Positions 28,553 through 37,378 of a stretch of DNA of 50,881 nt are shown piece by piece. The notes below the pieces were generated by a model. It was not told where the DNA came from, made no database searches, and worked only from the letters and a program-made list of their open reading frames with translations. Each line of letters starts with the position of its first letter. Position 1 is the stretch's first letter. Where the stretch lies: NCBI GenBank assembly GCA_945883695.1, contig CAMCYK010000013.1, positions 1 to 50,881 on the forward strand, read 5' to 3'. The position numbers were made by a program, and so were the translations under genes. Source of the DNA: Akkermansia muciniphila (GTDB lineage: Bacteria > Verrucomicrobiota > Verrucomicrobiia > Verrucomicrobiales > Akkermansiaceae).

Positions 28553-29941
28553 GTGTTCCTCTCCCTCACCAACCGCTCTCCCGACGCCACCGACCTCGGC
28601 CACCTGCTGCACAAGCATCCGGCGCGCTGTCACGAGGTCGAGCTGGCGTTCGGCAAAGGCCTGGTGTTTTACCCGAAGGCCACTCCCGACGAATGCACCG
28701 CCGTCCTCAGCGTCGAAGTCGATCCGGTCGGCCTGGTCCGCTCCGAAGGCGCGCGCAACGGCGGCTGGGCGCTCGGGCAGTATGTGAACGACCGCCCCTA
28801 CGCCGCCTCGTCGTTCCTCTCGGTCGCGATCTCGCGCGCCTTCGGCACCGCCCTCAACGGCCGCTGCACCAAGCGGCCGGAGCTGGTGGAACAGCCGCTG
28901 GATCTCGCAGCGAGCCTGCCGGTCGTCCAAGCGCCGGAAGGGATGTTAGAGAAGCTTTTCCAACCGCTCGGCTACCAGGTCGCCAGCCGCCGCCTGCCGC
29001 TGGAGCCGGCCTTTCCCGCCTGGGGCGAAAGCCGCTACCACGAGCTCACCCTGCGCGCGACCGTGCCGCTGCACGTCCTGCTCAAGCACCTCTTCGTGCT
29101 GATCCCGGCGCTCGACCGCGACAAGCATTACTGGGTCGGCCGGGAAGAAATCGACAAGCTGCTCGCCAAGGGCGAAGGCTGGCTTTCCGCCCATCCGGAG
29201 CGGGAATGGATCGTCCGCCGCTATTTGAAATACCAGAACCGCCTGACCCGCGAAGCGCTGGAGCGGCTCGCCCCGGAGCCGGACGAGGAAGATGACGAAG
29301 CGGAAGCCGCCGCCACCGAACCCGAGGTCGAGAAGAAGATCTCCCTGCACGACATCCGGCTCGACCGCGTCGCCGCATGCATCGCCGCCTGCAATCCGAC
29401 GTCGGTGATCGATCTCGGCTGCGGCGAAGGCAAGCTGGTTTCCCGCCTGCTGCGCCAGACGAAGATCCCGGTGATCCACGGCATGGACGTTTCCAGCCGC
29501 GCGCTGGAGGTCGCCGACGAGCGCTTGGAGAAAATCCCCGCCGCCAGGCGCGAAGGCCGGGTGAAGCTGTTCGCCGGTTCGCTGATCTACCGCGACTCGC
29601 GGCTGCACGGCCACGACGTCGCCGCGCTGGTGGAAGTCATCGAGCACCTCGATCCCGACCGGCTTGAGTCGCTGGAAGAAGTCGTCTTCGCCGCCGCCGC
29701 GCCGGGCAAGGTCTTCGTCACCACCCCGAACCGCGAATACAACGTGCTGTTCGAAGGCATGAAGCCTGGCACCCTGCGCCACGGCGACCACCGCTTCGAG
29801 TGGACCCGCGCAGAATTCCAGGAATGGGCGGCGCGGGTGGCCGGCACGCATGGCTACACGGTGAGCTTCGAATCGCTCGGCGAAGAGCATCCCGAACACG
29901 GGGCACCGAGCCAGATGGCGGTGTTCGAGCAGAAATATTGA
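28553..29941 (+). CDS. hen1: Hen1, 3'-terminal RNA ribose 2'-O-methyltransferase
   Basis: The 462-residue protein matches bacterial Hen1. The N-terminal Hen1-L region (MFLSLTNRSPDATDLGHLLH, to ~240) supports ligation by Pnkp. After an acidic linker (PDEEDDEAEAAATEPEVE), the C-terminal methyltransferase domain has SVIDLGCGEGKLVSRLL (SAM binding), and the manganese-binding site EVIEHLD with Glu361, Glu364 and His365 plus His410/His413 in RHGDHRFEWTR. It methylates the 2'-OH at a broken RNA 3' end so that repaired tRNA resists renewed cleavage. Start is a GTG at 28553; homology begins there. Uniquely, its partner pnkp is not adjacent: two toxin-antitoxin genes lie between, starting about 30 bases after the hen1 stop. 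A REP-like cluster lies directly upstream. Confidence 0.95.
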   Translation: MFLSLTNRSPDATDLGHLLHKHPARCHEVELAFGKGLVFYPKATPDECTAVLSVEVDPVGLVRSEGARNGGWALGQYVNDRPYAASSFLSVAISRAFGTALNGRCTKRPELVEQPLDLAASLPVVQAPEGMLEKLFQPLGYQVASRRLPLEPAFPAWGESRYHELTLRATVPLHVLLKHLFVLIPALDRDKHYWVGREEIDKLLAKGEGWLSAHPEREWIVRRYLKYQNRLTREALERLAPEPDEEDDEAEAAATEPEVEKKISLHDIRLDRVAACIAACNPTSVIDLGCGEGKLVSRLLRQTKIPVIHGMDVSSRALEVADERLEKIPAARREGRVKLFAGSLIYRDSRLHGHDVAALVEVIEHLDPDRLESLEEVVFAAAAPGKVFVTTPNREYNVLFEGMKPGTLRHGDHRFEWTRAEFQEWAARVAGTHGYTVSFESLGEEHPEHGAPSQMAVFEQKY

Positions 29942-29965
29942 CTTTGACCCATAAACCCATATGGT
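29938..29965 (+). promoter_or_regulatory. Candidate internal promoter of vapB-vapC-pnkp
   Basis: TTGACT (29938-29943), 16-base spacer, TATGGT (29960-29965). The -35 box overlaps the hen1 stop codon. Initiation 7-8 bases after the -10 would fall on the ATG at 29973, giving a leaderless vapB. The -10 lies in the inverted repeat at 29958-29975. A match by eye. Confidence 0.45.
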
Positions 29966-29975
29966 CACCCATATG
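29958..29975. promoter_or_regulatory. Inverted repeat, candidate VapB operator
   Basis: CATATGG (29958-29964), spacer TCAC, CCATATG (29969-29975): perfect 7-bp arms covering the -10 box and both possible vapB start codons. Two CCCATA copies sit just upstream or within. Ribbon-helix-helix antitoxins typically bind such repeats to repress their own operon. Confidence 0.6.
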
Positions 29976-30227
29976 AAGACCACCCTGGAACTTCCCGATG
30001 AACTTCTGAGCGAGGCGAAAGCCGCAGCCGCAAAGCGGCGGATCACGCTCAAGGAACTGTTCACGCGCGCTTTGGAAAAGGAATTGCGCCCCCACCCCGC
30101 GGCGAACGAGGAAGATCACTTCACCATTGATGAGGACGGTTGGCCGGTATTCAACCGGAAAGACTACACGGGAGCTCCCGTCACCGATGAATTCGTGAGG
30201 CAGCTCCGCGAACAAGAAGGCATCTGA
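29973..30227 (+). CDS. VapB-like ribbon-helix-helix antitoxin
   Basis: The 84-residue protein starts MKTTLELPDELLSEAKAAAA and continues KRRITLKELFTRALEKEL: a beta strand and two helices, the classic ribbon-helix-helix dimer fold of VapB-type antitoxins. The acidic C-terminal half (ANEEDHFTIDEDGWPVFNRK, FVRQLREQEG) is the usual toxin-neutralising arm. It should bind the adjacent PIN toxin and repress its own promoter. An alternative ATG at 29961 would add four residues; 29973 is chosen because the conserved TTLELP strand begins there and the candidate promoter would start transcripts on it. The stop TGA shares its last base with the toxin start (TGATG, 30225-30229), the typical TA coupling. 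Confidence 0.85.
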   Translation: MKTTLELPDELLSEAKAAAAKRRITLKELFTRALEKELRPHPAANEEDHFTIDEDGWPVFNRKDYTGAPVTDEFVRQLREQEGI

Positions 30228-30658
30228 TGTTGGTCCTCCCCGACATCAACCTTCTTCTGGCGCGTTTCGACGCCAAACATGCCGCCCACGCCCGGACGGC
30301 GCGTTGGTTCCGTGCCAGGCGATTGGACGGGGTGCTGACCTGCCCGCTCACTGAAAATGGATTCCTGCGGATCTTTTCCAATCCGTCCTACCCTTCGGGC
30401 CCCGGTTCCATGAGGGGAGCCTTGGTCATGCTTGAAGGCATCCGCTCGGTGCCAGGGCACCGCTTCGTCGCCGACTCGATCTTCATCGGGGACGCGAAAA
30501 CGTTCACCGGCTTGGATGCCGCCGGGCCATCCCAGCTCACCGACCTCTATCTCCTCGCGCTCGCCGTCCATCATTCGGCCAAGTTCGTGACCCTGGACCA
30601 GCGGATTCCGGCACAGCTTGTAAAAGGCGGCAAATCCGCGCTCGTTGTGATCCCCTGA
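30227..30658 (+). CDS. VapC-like PIN-domain ribonuclease toxin
   Basis: The 143-residue protein is a single PIN domain with all four expected acidic residues: Asp6 in LVLPDINLLLA, Glu43 in CPLTENGFLRIFSNP, Asp106 in SQLTDLYLLALA, and Asp124 in KFVTLDQRI. It resembles the 140-residue VapC subfamily with a PLTxxGFLR block. VapC toxins cut RNA with Mg2+ or Mn2+; several studied ones cut tRNAs in or near the anticodon, others cut 23S rRNA; the target here is unknown. Toxin and antitoxin overlap by one base and the toxin stop overlaps the pnkp start by one base (TGATG, 30656-30660). A PIN nuclease is thus translationally coupled to an RNA-repair enzyme, which is unusual. Confidence 0.88.
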   Translation: MLVLPDINLLLARFDAKHAAHARTARWFRARRLDGVLTCPLTENGFLRIFSNPSYPSGPGSMRGALVMLEGIRSVPGHRFVADSIFIGDAKTFTGLDAAGPSQLTDLYLLALAVHHSAKFVTLDQRIPAQLVKGGKSALVVIP

Positions 30659-33213
30659 TGACCCTCCGCCTCCCCGAACTCTCCCTCGTCCTCCTGATCG
30701 GTCCGTCCGGTTCCGGAAAGTCGACCTTTGCCCGCAGGCACTTCATGCCGACCGAGGTCGTCTCGTCGGACGTCTGCCGCGGCCTGGTGTCGGACGACGA
30801 GAACGACCAGTCGGTCACGCCGCGGGCCTTCGACCTGCTCTACTTCATCCTCCGCCAGCGGCTGGCGCTGGGCCGGCTCGCGGTGGTCGATGCCACCAAC
30901 CTCAACCCGGAAGACCGCGCGCGGCTGGTCGCGATCGCCCGCGAGTTCCACGTGCTGCCCGCCGCGCTGGTGTTCAAGATCGACGAAAGCATCTGCCACG
31001 AGCGCAACACCCTGCGGCCCGACCGCGACTTCGGCCCGCAGGTGCTGAAGCGGCAATTCGGCCAGCTCCGGCGCGGCTTGAAGCACCTGAAGAAGGAAGG
31101 ATTCCGCCATGTCACTTATCTCCGGAGCCCGGAAGAGATCGACGCGGTGGATGGCATCGTCCGGGAACCGCTGTGGAACAACCGGACCGGCGAGAGCGGG
31201 CCCTTCGACATCGTCGGCGACGTCCACGGCTGCTACGAGGAGCTTCGTACTTTGCTCGCGGAGCTCGGCTACCTCGTGACCGATCACGTGGTCTCCCACC
31301 CGGCGGGCCGGCGGCTGGTCTTCGTCGGCGACCTGGTCGACCGCGGGCCGGACTCGCCGAACGTGCTGCGGCTGGCGATGGCCTCGGTCAAGGCCGGCAG
31401 CGCGATCTGCGTGCCCGGCAACCACGATGCGAAATTCCTGCGCTGGCTGAACGGCAAGAAGGTCCAGCCGACCCACGGGCTCGCGGAGACCATCGCGCAG
31501 CTGGAGGCGGACCCGCTCGACCGCCGCGACCTCGCGGAGTTCCTCGACGGACTGGTCAGCCATTATGTCTTCGATGGCGGGAAGCTGGTGGTCGCCCACG
31601 CCGGACTGAAGGAGGAGATGCAGGGCCGCGGGTCCGGCAAGGTCCGCGAGTTCTGCCTGTATGGCGACACCACCGGCGAGCGCGACGAATACGGGCTGCC
31701 GGAGCGCCTCGACTGGGCGCGCGACTACCGCGGCAAGGCGCTCGTCGTGTACGGCCACACGCCGTTCGCCGAACCGCGGTGGCTGAACCACACGGTGAAC
31801 ATCGACACCGGCTGCTGCTTCGGCGGCGCGCTGACCGCGCTGCGCTACCCGGAGCTGGAGACGGTCTCCGTGCCCGCGCTGCGGACCTATGCCGAATCCC
31901 TCCGGCCGCTGCTGTCCGACCAGGCCGCGGACGCCCAGCTCGAGCACGACCGGGTGCTGGATCTCGACGACCTGTTAGGCAAGCGCCAGATCCACACCTC
32001 GCTGCGGCCGTCGGTGACGGTCCGCGAGGAGAACGTGCTGGCCGCGGTGGAGGTGATGAGCCGCTTCGCGGTCGATCCCCGCTGGCTGATCTATTTGCCG
32101 CCGACCATGTCGCCCTGCGGTACCAGCAAGGAGGACGGCTGGCTGGAGCGACCGGAAGAGGCTTTCGATTATTTCCGCCAGCAAGGCGTGAGTTCGGTGG
32201 TTTGTGAGGAGAAGCACATGGGCTCGCGCGCGGTCGCCGTGGTGTGCCGGGATCCGGCGGTCGCCGTCGCCCGCTTCGGCTTGCGGCAGGAACGGCGCGG
32301 CGTGATCTACACCCGCACCGGCCGGCCATTCTTTTCCGACGCCACGACCGAAGCGGCGCTGCTCGACCGGTTGGCCGCCGCGTTGGAGAAAGCCGGCCTG
32401 TGGGATGAACTCGCGACCGACTGGCTCTGTCTGGATGCCGAGCTGATGCCGTGGTCGGTGAAGGCGCGCGACCTGATCCAGAACCAGTACGCCGCCGTCG
32501 CCGCGGCCGGCAGCGCCCATGCCGCGGCGCTGGGGGCGGTGCTGGAATCCGCGATCCAGGCCGATCATCTCGAAGCGGCGGCGCGGGTGCTGTTAGAACC
32601 GATGCTGGAACGAACGACTTCGCGGAGCACCATGCTCGACCGCTACCGCGCCGCCTACCGGCACTACTGCTGGGACGTCGTCGGGATCGACGACCTGAAG
32701 CTCGCGCCCTTCCATTTTCTGGCCGGCGAGGGCGGCAGCTTCCTCCACCGGGATCATCCGTGGCACATGGAATTGGCCGCGCGATTGCAGGCCGCGGAGC
32801 CCGTGCTGTTCCCCGCCACCCGTTGGCGGGAAGTCGATCTTGAGAACGGGGATTCCGTCGCGGAAGCGATCACGTGGTGGGAGACCATGACCGCCGCCGG
32901 TGGCGAGGGGATGGTGGTGAAGCCGCGGGATTTCATCGTCCGCGGCCCGCGCGGCATCGTCCAGCCCGCGGTGAAGTGCCGCGGCCGCGAGTATCTCCGC
33001 ATCATCTACGGCCCGGAATACGATGCCCCGGAGAACCTGGTTCGACTCAAGCAGCGCGGTCTCGGCCACAAGCGCTCGATGGCCGAGCGCGAGTTCGTGC
33101 TCGGCGTGGAGGCACTCGACCGCTTCACGGCCCGGAGGCCGCTGCGCGAGGTCCACGAGTGCGTGCTGGCGGTGCTGGCGATGGAGAGCGAGCCGGTGGA
33201 TCCGCGGCTGTAA
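30658..33213 (+). CDS. pnkp: Polynucleotide kinase-phosphatase-ligase Pnkp
   Basis: The 851-residue protein has the three bacterial Pnkp modules. Kinase: GPSGSGKST with Lys21 and Ser22, and SSD with Asp38, at the same positions as in Clostridium thermocellum Pnkp. Phosphatase (metallophosphoesterase): FDIVGDVHGCYEELRTLL with Asp188 and His190, FVGDLVDRGPDS, CVPGNHDAKF, VAHAGL and VYGHTPF. C-terminal adenylyltransferase (ligase): CEEKHMGSRAVAVVC with nucleotidyl-acceptor Lys519, then GEGMVVKP and AVKCRGREYLRI. It phosphorylates 5'-OH ends, removes 2',3'-cyclic phosphate, and with Hen1 seals broken RNA. ATG 30658 overlaps the vapC-like stop. Its TAA abuts the stop of the convergent ThuA gene with no spacer. 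Confidence 0.96.
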   Translation: MTLRLPELSLVLLIGPSGSGKSTFARRHFMPTEVVSSDVCRGLVSDDENDQSVTPRAFDLLYFILRQRLALGRLAVVDATNLNPEDRARLVAIAREFHVLPAALVFKIDESICHERNTLRPDRDFGPQVLKRQFGQLRRGLKHLKKEGFRHVTYLRSPEEIDAVDGIVREPLWNNRTGESGPFDIVGDVHGCYEELRTLLAELGYLVTDHVVSHPAGRRLVFVGDLVDRGPDSPNVLRLAMASVKAGSAICVPGNHDAKFLRWLNGKKVQPTHGLAETIAQLEADPLDRRDLAEFLDGLVSHYVFDGGKLVVAHAGLKEEMQGRGSGKVREFCLYGDTTGERDEYGLPERLDWARDYRGKALVVYGHTPFAEPRWLNHTVNIDTGCCFGGALTALRYPELETVSVPALRTYAESLRPLLSDQAADAQLEHDRVLDLDDLLGKRQIHTSLRPSVTVREENVLAAVEVMSRFAVDPRWLIYLPPTMSPCGTSKEDGWLERPEEAFDYFRQQGVSSVVCEEKHMGSRAVAVVCRDPAVAVARFGLRQERRGVIYTRTGRPFFSDATTEAALLDRLAAALEKAGLWDELATDWLCLDAELMPWSVKARDLIQNQYAAVAAAGSAHAAALGAVLESAIQADHLEAAARVLLEPMLERTTSRSTMLDRYRAAYRHYCWDVVGIDDLKLAPFHFLAGEGGSFLHRDHPWHMELAARLQAAEPVLFPATRWREVDLENGDSVAEAITWWETMTAAGGEGMVVKPRDFIVRGPRGIVQPAVKCRGREYLRIIYGPEYDAPENLVRLKQRGLGHKRSMAEREFVLGVEALDRFTARRPLREVHECVLAVLAMESEPVDPRL

Positions 33214-36200
33214 TCACAGCCCCTTCAGATACGCCGTCATGTCGGCGATGCCTTGGGCGGTGAGACCGAGCTGGGCGGGCGAGTACATCAGCGACTTCTC
33301 CATCCGCTTCATCGACGCGATGCGCGACTTGGCGATGGTCTGGGTCTGGCCGCCGAGGCACTTGATGATGACCGGATCGCTCTCGCTGAGGGCCATGCCG
33401 ACGATGGTGATGCCGTCCTTGGTCTTGATCTCGGTGCCTTCGTAGCCGTGGGAAATGTCGGCGGAGGGATTGAGGATCGCGTTGAGGATGACCTCGGACG
33501 GCTGCTGCTTGCCGAAGCTGGTGAGGTCGGGACCATACTCGATGCCCGATTCACCGATCTTGTGACACATGTAGCAAGCGGCGATCAGGGCCTTGCCGCG
33601 CCCGGCGTCGCCCTGGAGTTTCTGGATTTCCTCCAGCGGCGGAAGCTTCGGGGCGTTGGCGGGCTCGGCGGGCATTTCGATGGCGACCAGCTTGGTGGTG
33701 GCGGGATCCTGGCCCATCGCCTTGAGGATGCCGTCGACGTCGTGGGGCTTCCACAGGTTGCCCTTGCGGTTGTTGACCCACCATTTGGCGAGGTCCTTGT
33801 GGACGAAGCCATCGGTGTTCGCGAGTTGGATCATCGCGGTGGCGGCGGCGGCGCTCGGAGTGAAACCGAGTGCGGTCAGCGTGAGCTTCGATTGCCCGGC
33901 GCTCACCTTGCTGGAAAGCGCGCGGGCTTTCTGGTCGGCGACCGCTTGCGGCGGGTGGAGGCGCCAGGCGAGCCACGCGAAGGCATCGGTCCAGTCTTCC
34001 GGGGGGGCGGCGGCCTTGCTACGAAGGGCATCGTAGATAACGGCTTCCTTGCCGGTGCAGCCGAGCCCGAAGGCCTCGAGGTAGGCGCGGTCCTTGCCGT
34101 CGAACTTCTCCGCGATGGTCACCAGAAAGGGCAGCGCCTTGTCGGCCGGCACCTCGCGCAGGCTGAGGGCGATCTCGCGGCGAACCATCGGCGAGGGATC
34201 GGCGGCCATCCTGGCGGCGAGCTTCACGAGATCGCCGCCGGCGGCACGGATCGCGCGGGTGGCGACGAGCCGGGTGCGGGGTTCGGGGGAAGCGAGCAAC
34301 TCCATCACCATCGTCTGGCCCTGGTCGCCCATCTGGGCGAGCAGCCACACCGCGCGGGCGGCGACGTGCTTGTTGGGATCCTTCAACAGCGCGGCGACGG
34401 CAGGCACGGCCTTGTCGCCCTGCGCCTTGAGCCGGACGAAGCCGCTGTTGCGGACGTTCACGGCGGGGCTTTTCAGCGCGGCGATCTGGCCTTCGGTGGT
34501 GCTCAGGTCGATCGTCGGCACCACGGATTTGAAGCCCTTCGGCGCGATGCGGTAGATGGTGCCGGAGCCGCCCTTGTCATTGGTGCCGTGGCCGCCGACC
34601 CGCGGGTCGAACCAGTCGGCGACATAGAGCGCGCCATCGGGACCGACGGCGACGTCAGCGGGGCGGAAGCGGGTGTTGAGCTCGTTGTTGGGGCCGCCGA
34701 TGAAGTCGGAACCGGCGAATTTCTTCTCCGTGTTGGTGGTGAGGAAGTCGATGCGTTCCAGCTTGAAGCCCGCGCCATCCGGCACCGGGAGATAGCCGAA
34801 GACCACGTTCTTGCCGGCCTCGCAGGCAAGCAGCAAGCCTTGCCATTTGTCGCCGAGCGCGCCGTTCTCGTAGTAGGCGACACCGGTCGGCGAGCCGCCG
34901 CCGTAGATATCTCCCGCGGGCATGGTGCCCGGGTCTTCCTGGCGCCACTCGGCGGTCGGGGTGTCCTGGCCCGGGCGCTTGTCGGCGCCCCACGAGCGCT
35001 GGCCGTCGGCTGACGAGAAGCCGGCGTTGCCGCCCTCGATGATCTCGCCGACGCGGCAGGCCGGCGGGTCGTCGTTGTCGCTCTGGAACATGTCGCCGAA
35101 GGACGTCAGCGCCTGCTCGTAGGAGTTGCGGTAGTTGTGGCCGACGATGCGGGCGTTGGTGCCGTCGGGATTCATGCGGACGGAGAAACCGCCGACCCAC
35201 ACGTTGCCGTCATCGCTCGGCTGGCCGGCGGCGGCGCGGGTGTCCGAATACCAGGTGCCGCCGCCGCTTTGGTAGTAGCCGCTGCCGACGCGGAAGGTCT
35301 TGCCGGATTTGTCGGTGAAGATCCCGCCGCAGTTGCCGTTGTTGAAGTTCCACAGGCCGTCGGGGCCGACCGTCACGCTGTGCAGCGAGTGGTCGTGCTG
35401 GCGGGCGTTGAAGCCGGTGAGCAGAACCTCGCGCTTGTCGACGGCGGGGTCGAATTTGCGGTCGCCGTTGACGTCGGTGTAGACGATCAGGTCCGGCGGT
35501 TGGGACACGATCACCTTGTTTTCCAGCACGGCGACGCCGAGCGGGGAGGCGAGGTTGGGGTCCTGGGTGAAGACCTCCGTCTTGTCGGCCTGGCCGTCGC
35601 CGTCGCTGTCCTCGAGGATCACGACGCGGTCGCCCTCGGGGCGGGTGCCGCCGGCGTGGCGGTAGTTCACGCCCTCCGCGACGTAGAGCCGGCCCTGGGC
35701 GTCGAAGTCGATGTTGGTCGGATTGTAGAGCTGGGGGGTGGTCGCCCAGACGGTGATCTCGAGCTGGTCATCGGCGATCGTGAACATGTCCTCGGGCACC
35801 AGCGTGTCGCCGGTCTCGGCATCCGGCTTCCGGGTGAAGACCTGGAATTTCACCTGGGCCGCGGTGGTGCCGCCATTCTGGAACGCGCCACCGTCGTCGA
35901 GGCCGACCTTGGCGCTGAAGCTTTCCGCGCCGGCGGGGAGGTCGAAGACGATCCGCGAGGCACCGTGGGTGCCGATCCCTTTCTGGAATTCCTTTTTGTC
36001 GACCGTCAGCGTGCCGCCGTTGACGTTCTTGCCGACCTTGGTCTCGCCCCACCCGGATTCCGCCGAGCGCCACTTGAGTTCGGTGAGGTCCTTGACTTCG
36101 CCGCCCTTGAGGGTGATCCGGGGCTCGATCCAGTTGGCCCAGTCGAAGCTCATGTCGCCCATGTCGGACACCACCAGGTAAAGTTCCTTGGCACCGGCGA

Positions 36201-37275
36201 GCGGGGCCTTGAGCTCGTGGAGGCGGGCATTGCGGCCGGTCATCTCGGGGCTTTCGGCGACCGGCTTGACGGCCTCGGCACGGGGGCGGCGGGCATTCGG
36301 CGCGGGCTCGTTCTTGACCGTCTTGAAGCCGGCCTCGCGCTCGGTCTGGACGGGAGCCGCCGGGATTTTCTTGAATTCGCCGGGCGCGACCAAGGTCAGG
36401 CGGACCGGCTTGCCCTTGTCATCGAGGTTCGCGTTGAGCTCGTCCTCGGTGAGCGGCTTGGATTTCACGCCGGTCGCGGGGACTTCCACGCCGGCGGTCC
36501 AGGTGATGGCGTTGAGAACGATCGTGCGGAAGCCGTCGACCGACCAGTTGCGGTGGTAGTGGCCGCCGGTGAAGCCGACGCCGCGGCCGCCGTCGGGGCG
36601 CTCGATGCCCCACATCAGCGTCTGCTTCTTGCCGAGGCCGTCGACGCCGTGCTGGTTCCAGAGGTTGATGTATTTCTTCATCCGCTCGCGGTCCGGCACC
36701 GCGGTCACGAGGTCGGCGACCTTGGCGCGATCGGCCATGAAGCGCCTGTTGTAGTAGAACTCGTCGTAGGCCTCGACCAGCGAGCCGACGCCGCGCGAGA
36801 CCGGATGGTCGGGCAGCACCTTCAGGTCGGCGACCCAGTGCGGGTTGACCGAAAAATCATCTTCGAAGGCCCCGCCGATCCACGGGCGGTAGTATTTCTC
36901 CCCCTGCTCTTTCGAGGGATGCACCGCGTAGTGCATGAACATGATGCCGGTGCCGCCCTTCGCCATCTGGTCGACCTTTTCCCAGCCCTTGCCCACCACG
37001 CTGGTGCCGTCGGCGTAAATGACCAGCGCCTTGGTGCCGTCGAGCACCGACTCGTCGGACGGCCAGCCGTTGTGGACCTCGGCCTGGATGTCGAGACCGC
37101 TTTCGTTGAGTGCCTTGGCCAGCAGCATGCAGCCGGCGCGGAATTCGTGTTCGCCCGGACCGTGGCTGCGGCCACCGGCGAGAAAGACGACTTTGTTCGC
37201 GGCGTGGCCCTGCGAGACGATCAAGGTGCAGGCGAAGAGGAGGCGCGCCAGGCGCGGAGCGGGTTTTCGGATCAT
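33214..37275 (-). CDS. Giant secreted ThuA-NPCBM-dehydrogenase-HEAT-cytochrome c protein
   Basis: The 1353-residue protein combines modules typical of PVC-group bacteria. A signal peptide (RLARLLFACTLIVSQGHA) is followed by a ThuA/GATase-like domain (VVFLAGGRSHGPGEHEFRAG, FMHYAVHP, GFTGGHYHRNW; ~27-260). Next is an NPCBM-like carbohydrate-binding domain (WANWIEPRITLKGG, KGIGTHGASRIVFDLP; ~370-490), then a glucose/sorbosone-dehydrogenase-type beta-propeller (PTNIDFDAQGRLYVAEGVNY, GPDGALYVADWFDPRVGGHG; ~520-950), HEAT repeats (~960-1130) and a C-terminal cytochrome c domain with CYMCHKIG (CxxCH haem site). Likely a periplasmic or surface sugar-oxidising or sugar-binding machine; substrate unknown. 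Domain limits are estimates. It follows an unknown secreted protein gene by 103 bases on the same strand. Confidence 0.9.
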   Translation of the reverse strand: MIRKPAPRLARLLFACTLIVSQGHAANKVVFLAGGRSHGPGEHEFRAGCMLLAKALNESGLDIQAEVHNGWPSDESVLDGTKALVIYADGTSVVGKGWEKVDQMAKGGTGIMFMHYAVHPSKEQGEKYYRPWIGGAFEDDFSVNPHWVADLKVLPDHPVSRGVGSLVEAYDEFYYNRRFMADRAKVADLVTAVPDRERMKKYINLWNQHGVDGLGKKQTLMWGIERPDGGRGVGFTGGHYHRNWSVDGFRTIVLNAITWTAGVEVPATGVKSKPLTEDELNANLDDKGKPVRLTLVAPGEFKKIPAAPVQTEREAGFKTVKNEPAPNARRPRAEAVKPVAESPEMTGRNARLHELKAPLAGAKELYLVVSDMGDMSFDWANWIEPRITLKGGEVKDLTELKWRSAESGWGETKVGKNVNGGTLTVDKKEFQKGIGTHGASRIVFDLPAGAESFSAKVGLDDGGAFQNGGTTAAQVKFQVFTRKPDAETGDTLVPEDMFTIADDQLEITVWATTPQLYNPTNIDFDAQGRLYVAEGVNYRHAGGTRPEGDRVVILEDSDGDGQADKTEVFTQDPNLASPLGVAVLENKVIVSQPPDLIVYTDVNGDRKFDPAVDKREVLLTGFNARQHDHSLHSVTVGPDGLWNFNNGNCGGIFTDKSGKTFRVGSGYYQSGGGTWYSDTRAAAGQPSDDGNVWVGGFSVRMNPDGTNARIVGHNYRNSYEQALTSFGDMFQSDNDDPPACRVGEIIEGGNAGFSSADGQRSWGADKRPGQDTPTAEWRQEDPGTMPAGDIYGGGSPTGVAYYENGALGDKWQGLLLACEAGKNVVFGYLPVPDGAGFKLERIDFLTTNTEKKFAGSDFIGGPNNELNTRFRPADVAVGPDGALYVADWFDPRVGGHGTNDKGGSGTIYRIAPKGFKSVVPTIDLSTTEGQIAALKSPAVNVRNSGFVRLKAQGDKAVPAVAALLKDPNKHVAARAVWLLAQMGDQGQTMVMELLASPEPRTRLVATRAIRAAGGDLVKLAARMAADPSPMVRREIALSLREVPADKALPFLVTIAEKFDGKDRAYLEAFGLGCTGKEAVIYDALRSKAAAPPEDWTDAFAWLAWRLHPPQAVADQKARALSSKVSAGQSKLTLTALGFTPSAAAATAMIQLANTDGFVHKDLAKWWVNNRKGNLWKPHDVDGILKAMGQDPATTKLVAIEMPAEPANAPKLPPLEEIQKLQGDAGRGKALIAACYMCHKIGESGIEYGPDLTSFGKQQPSEVILNAILNPSADISHGYEGTEIKTKDGITIVGMALSESDPVIIKCLGGQTQTIAKSRIASMKRMEKSLMYSPAQLGLTAQGIADMTAYLKGL

Positions 37276-37378
37276 GGCGGGATGAGAGAAGGGGTGGGGC
37301 GATACGGTGGCTCCGCCAAGGTTCTAGCGGGATCCGTGAGAAACGGAAAGCCCGGGGAATCGCGAAATCCGGGGGCGC

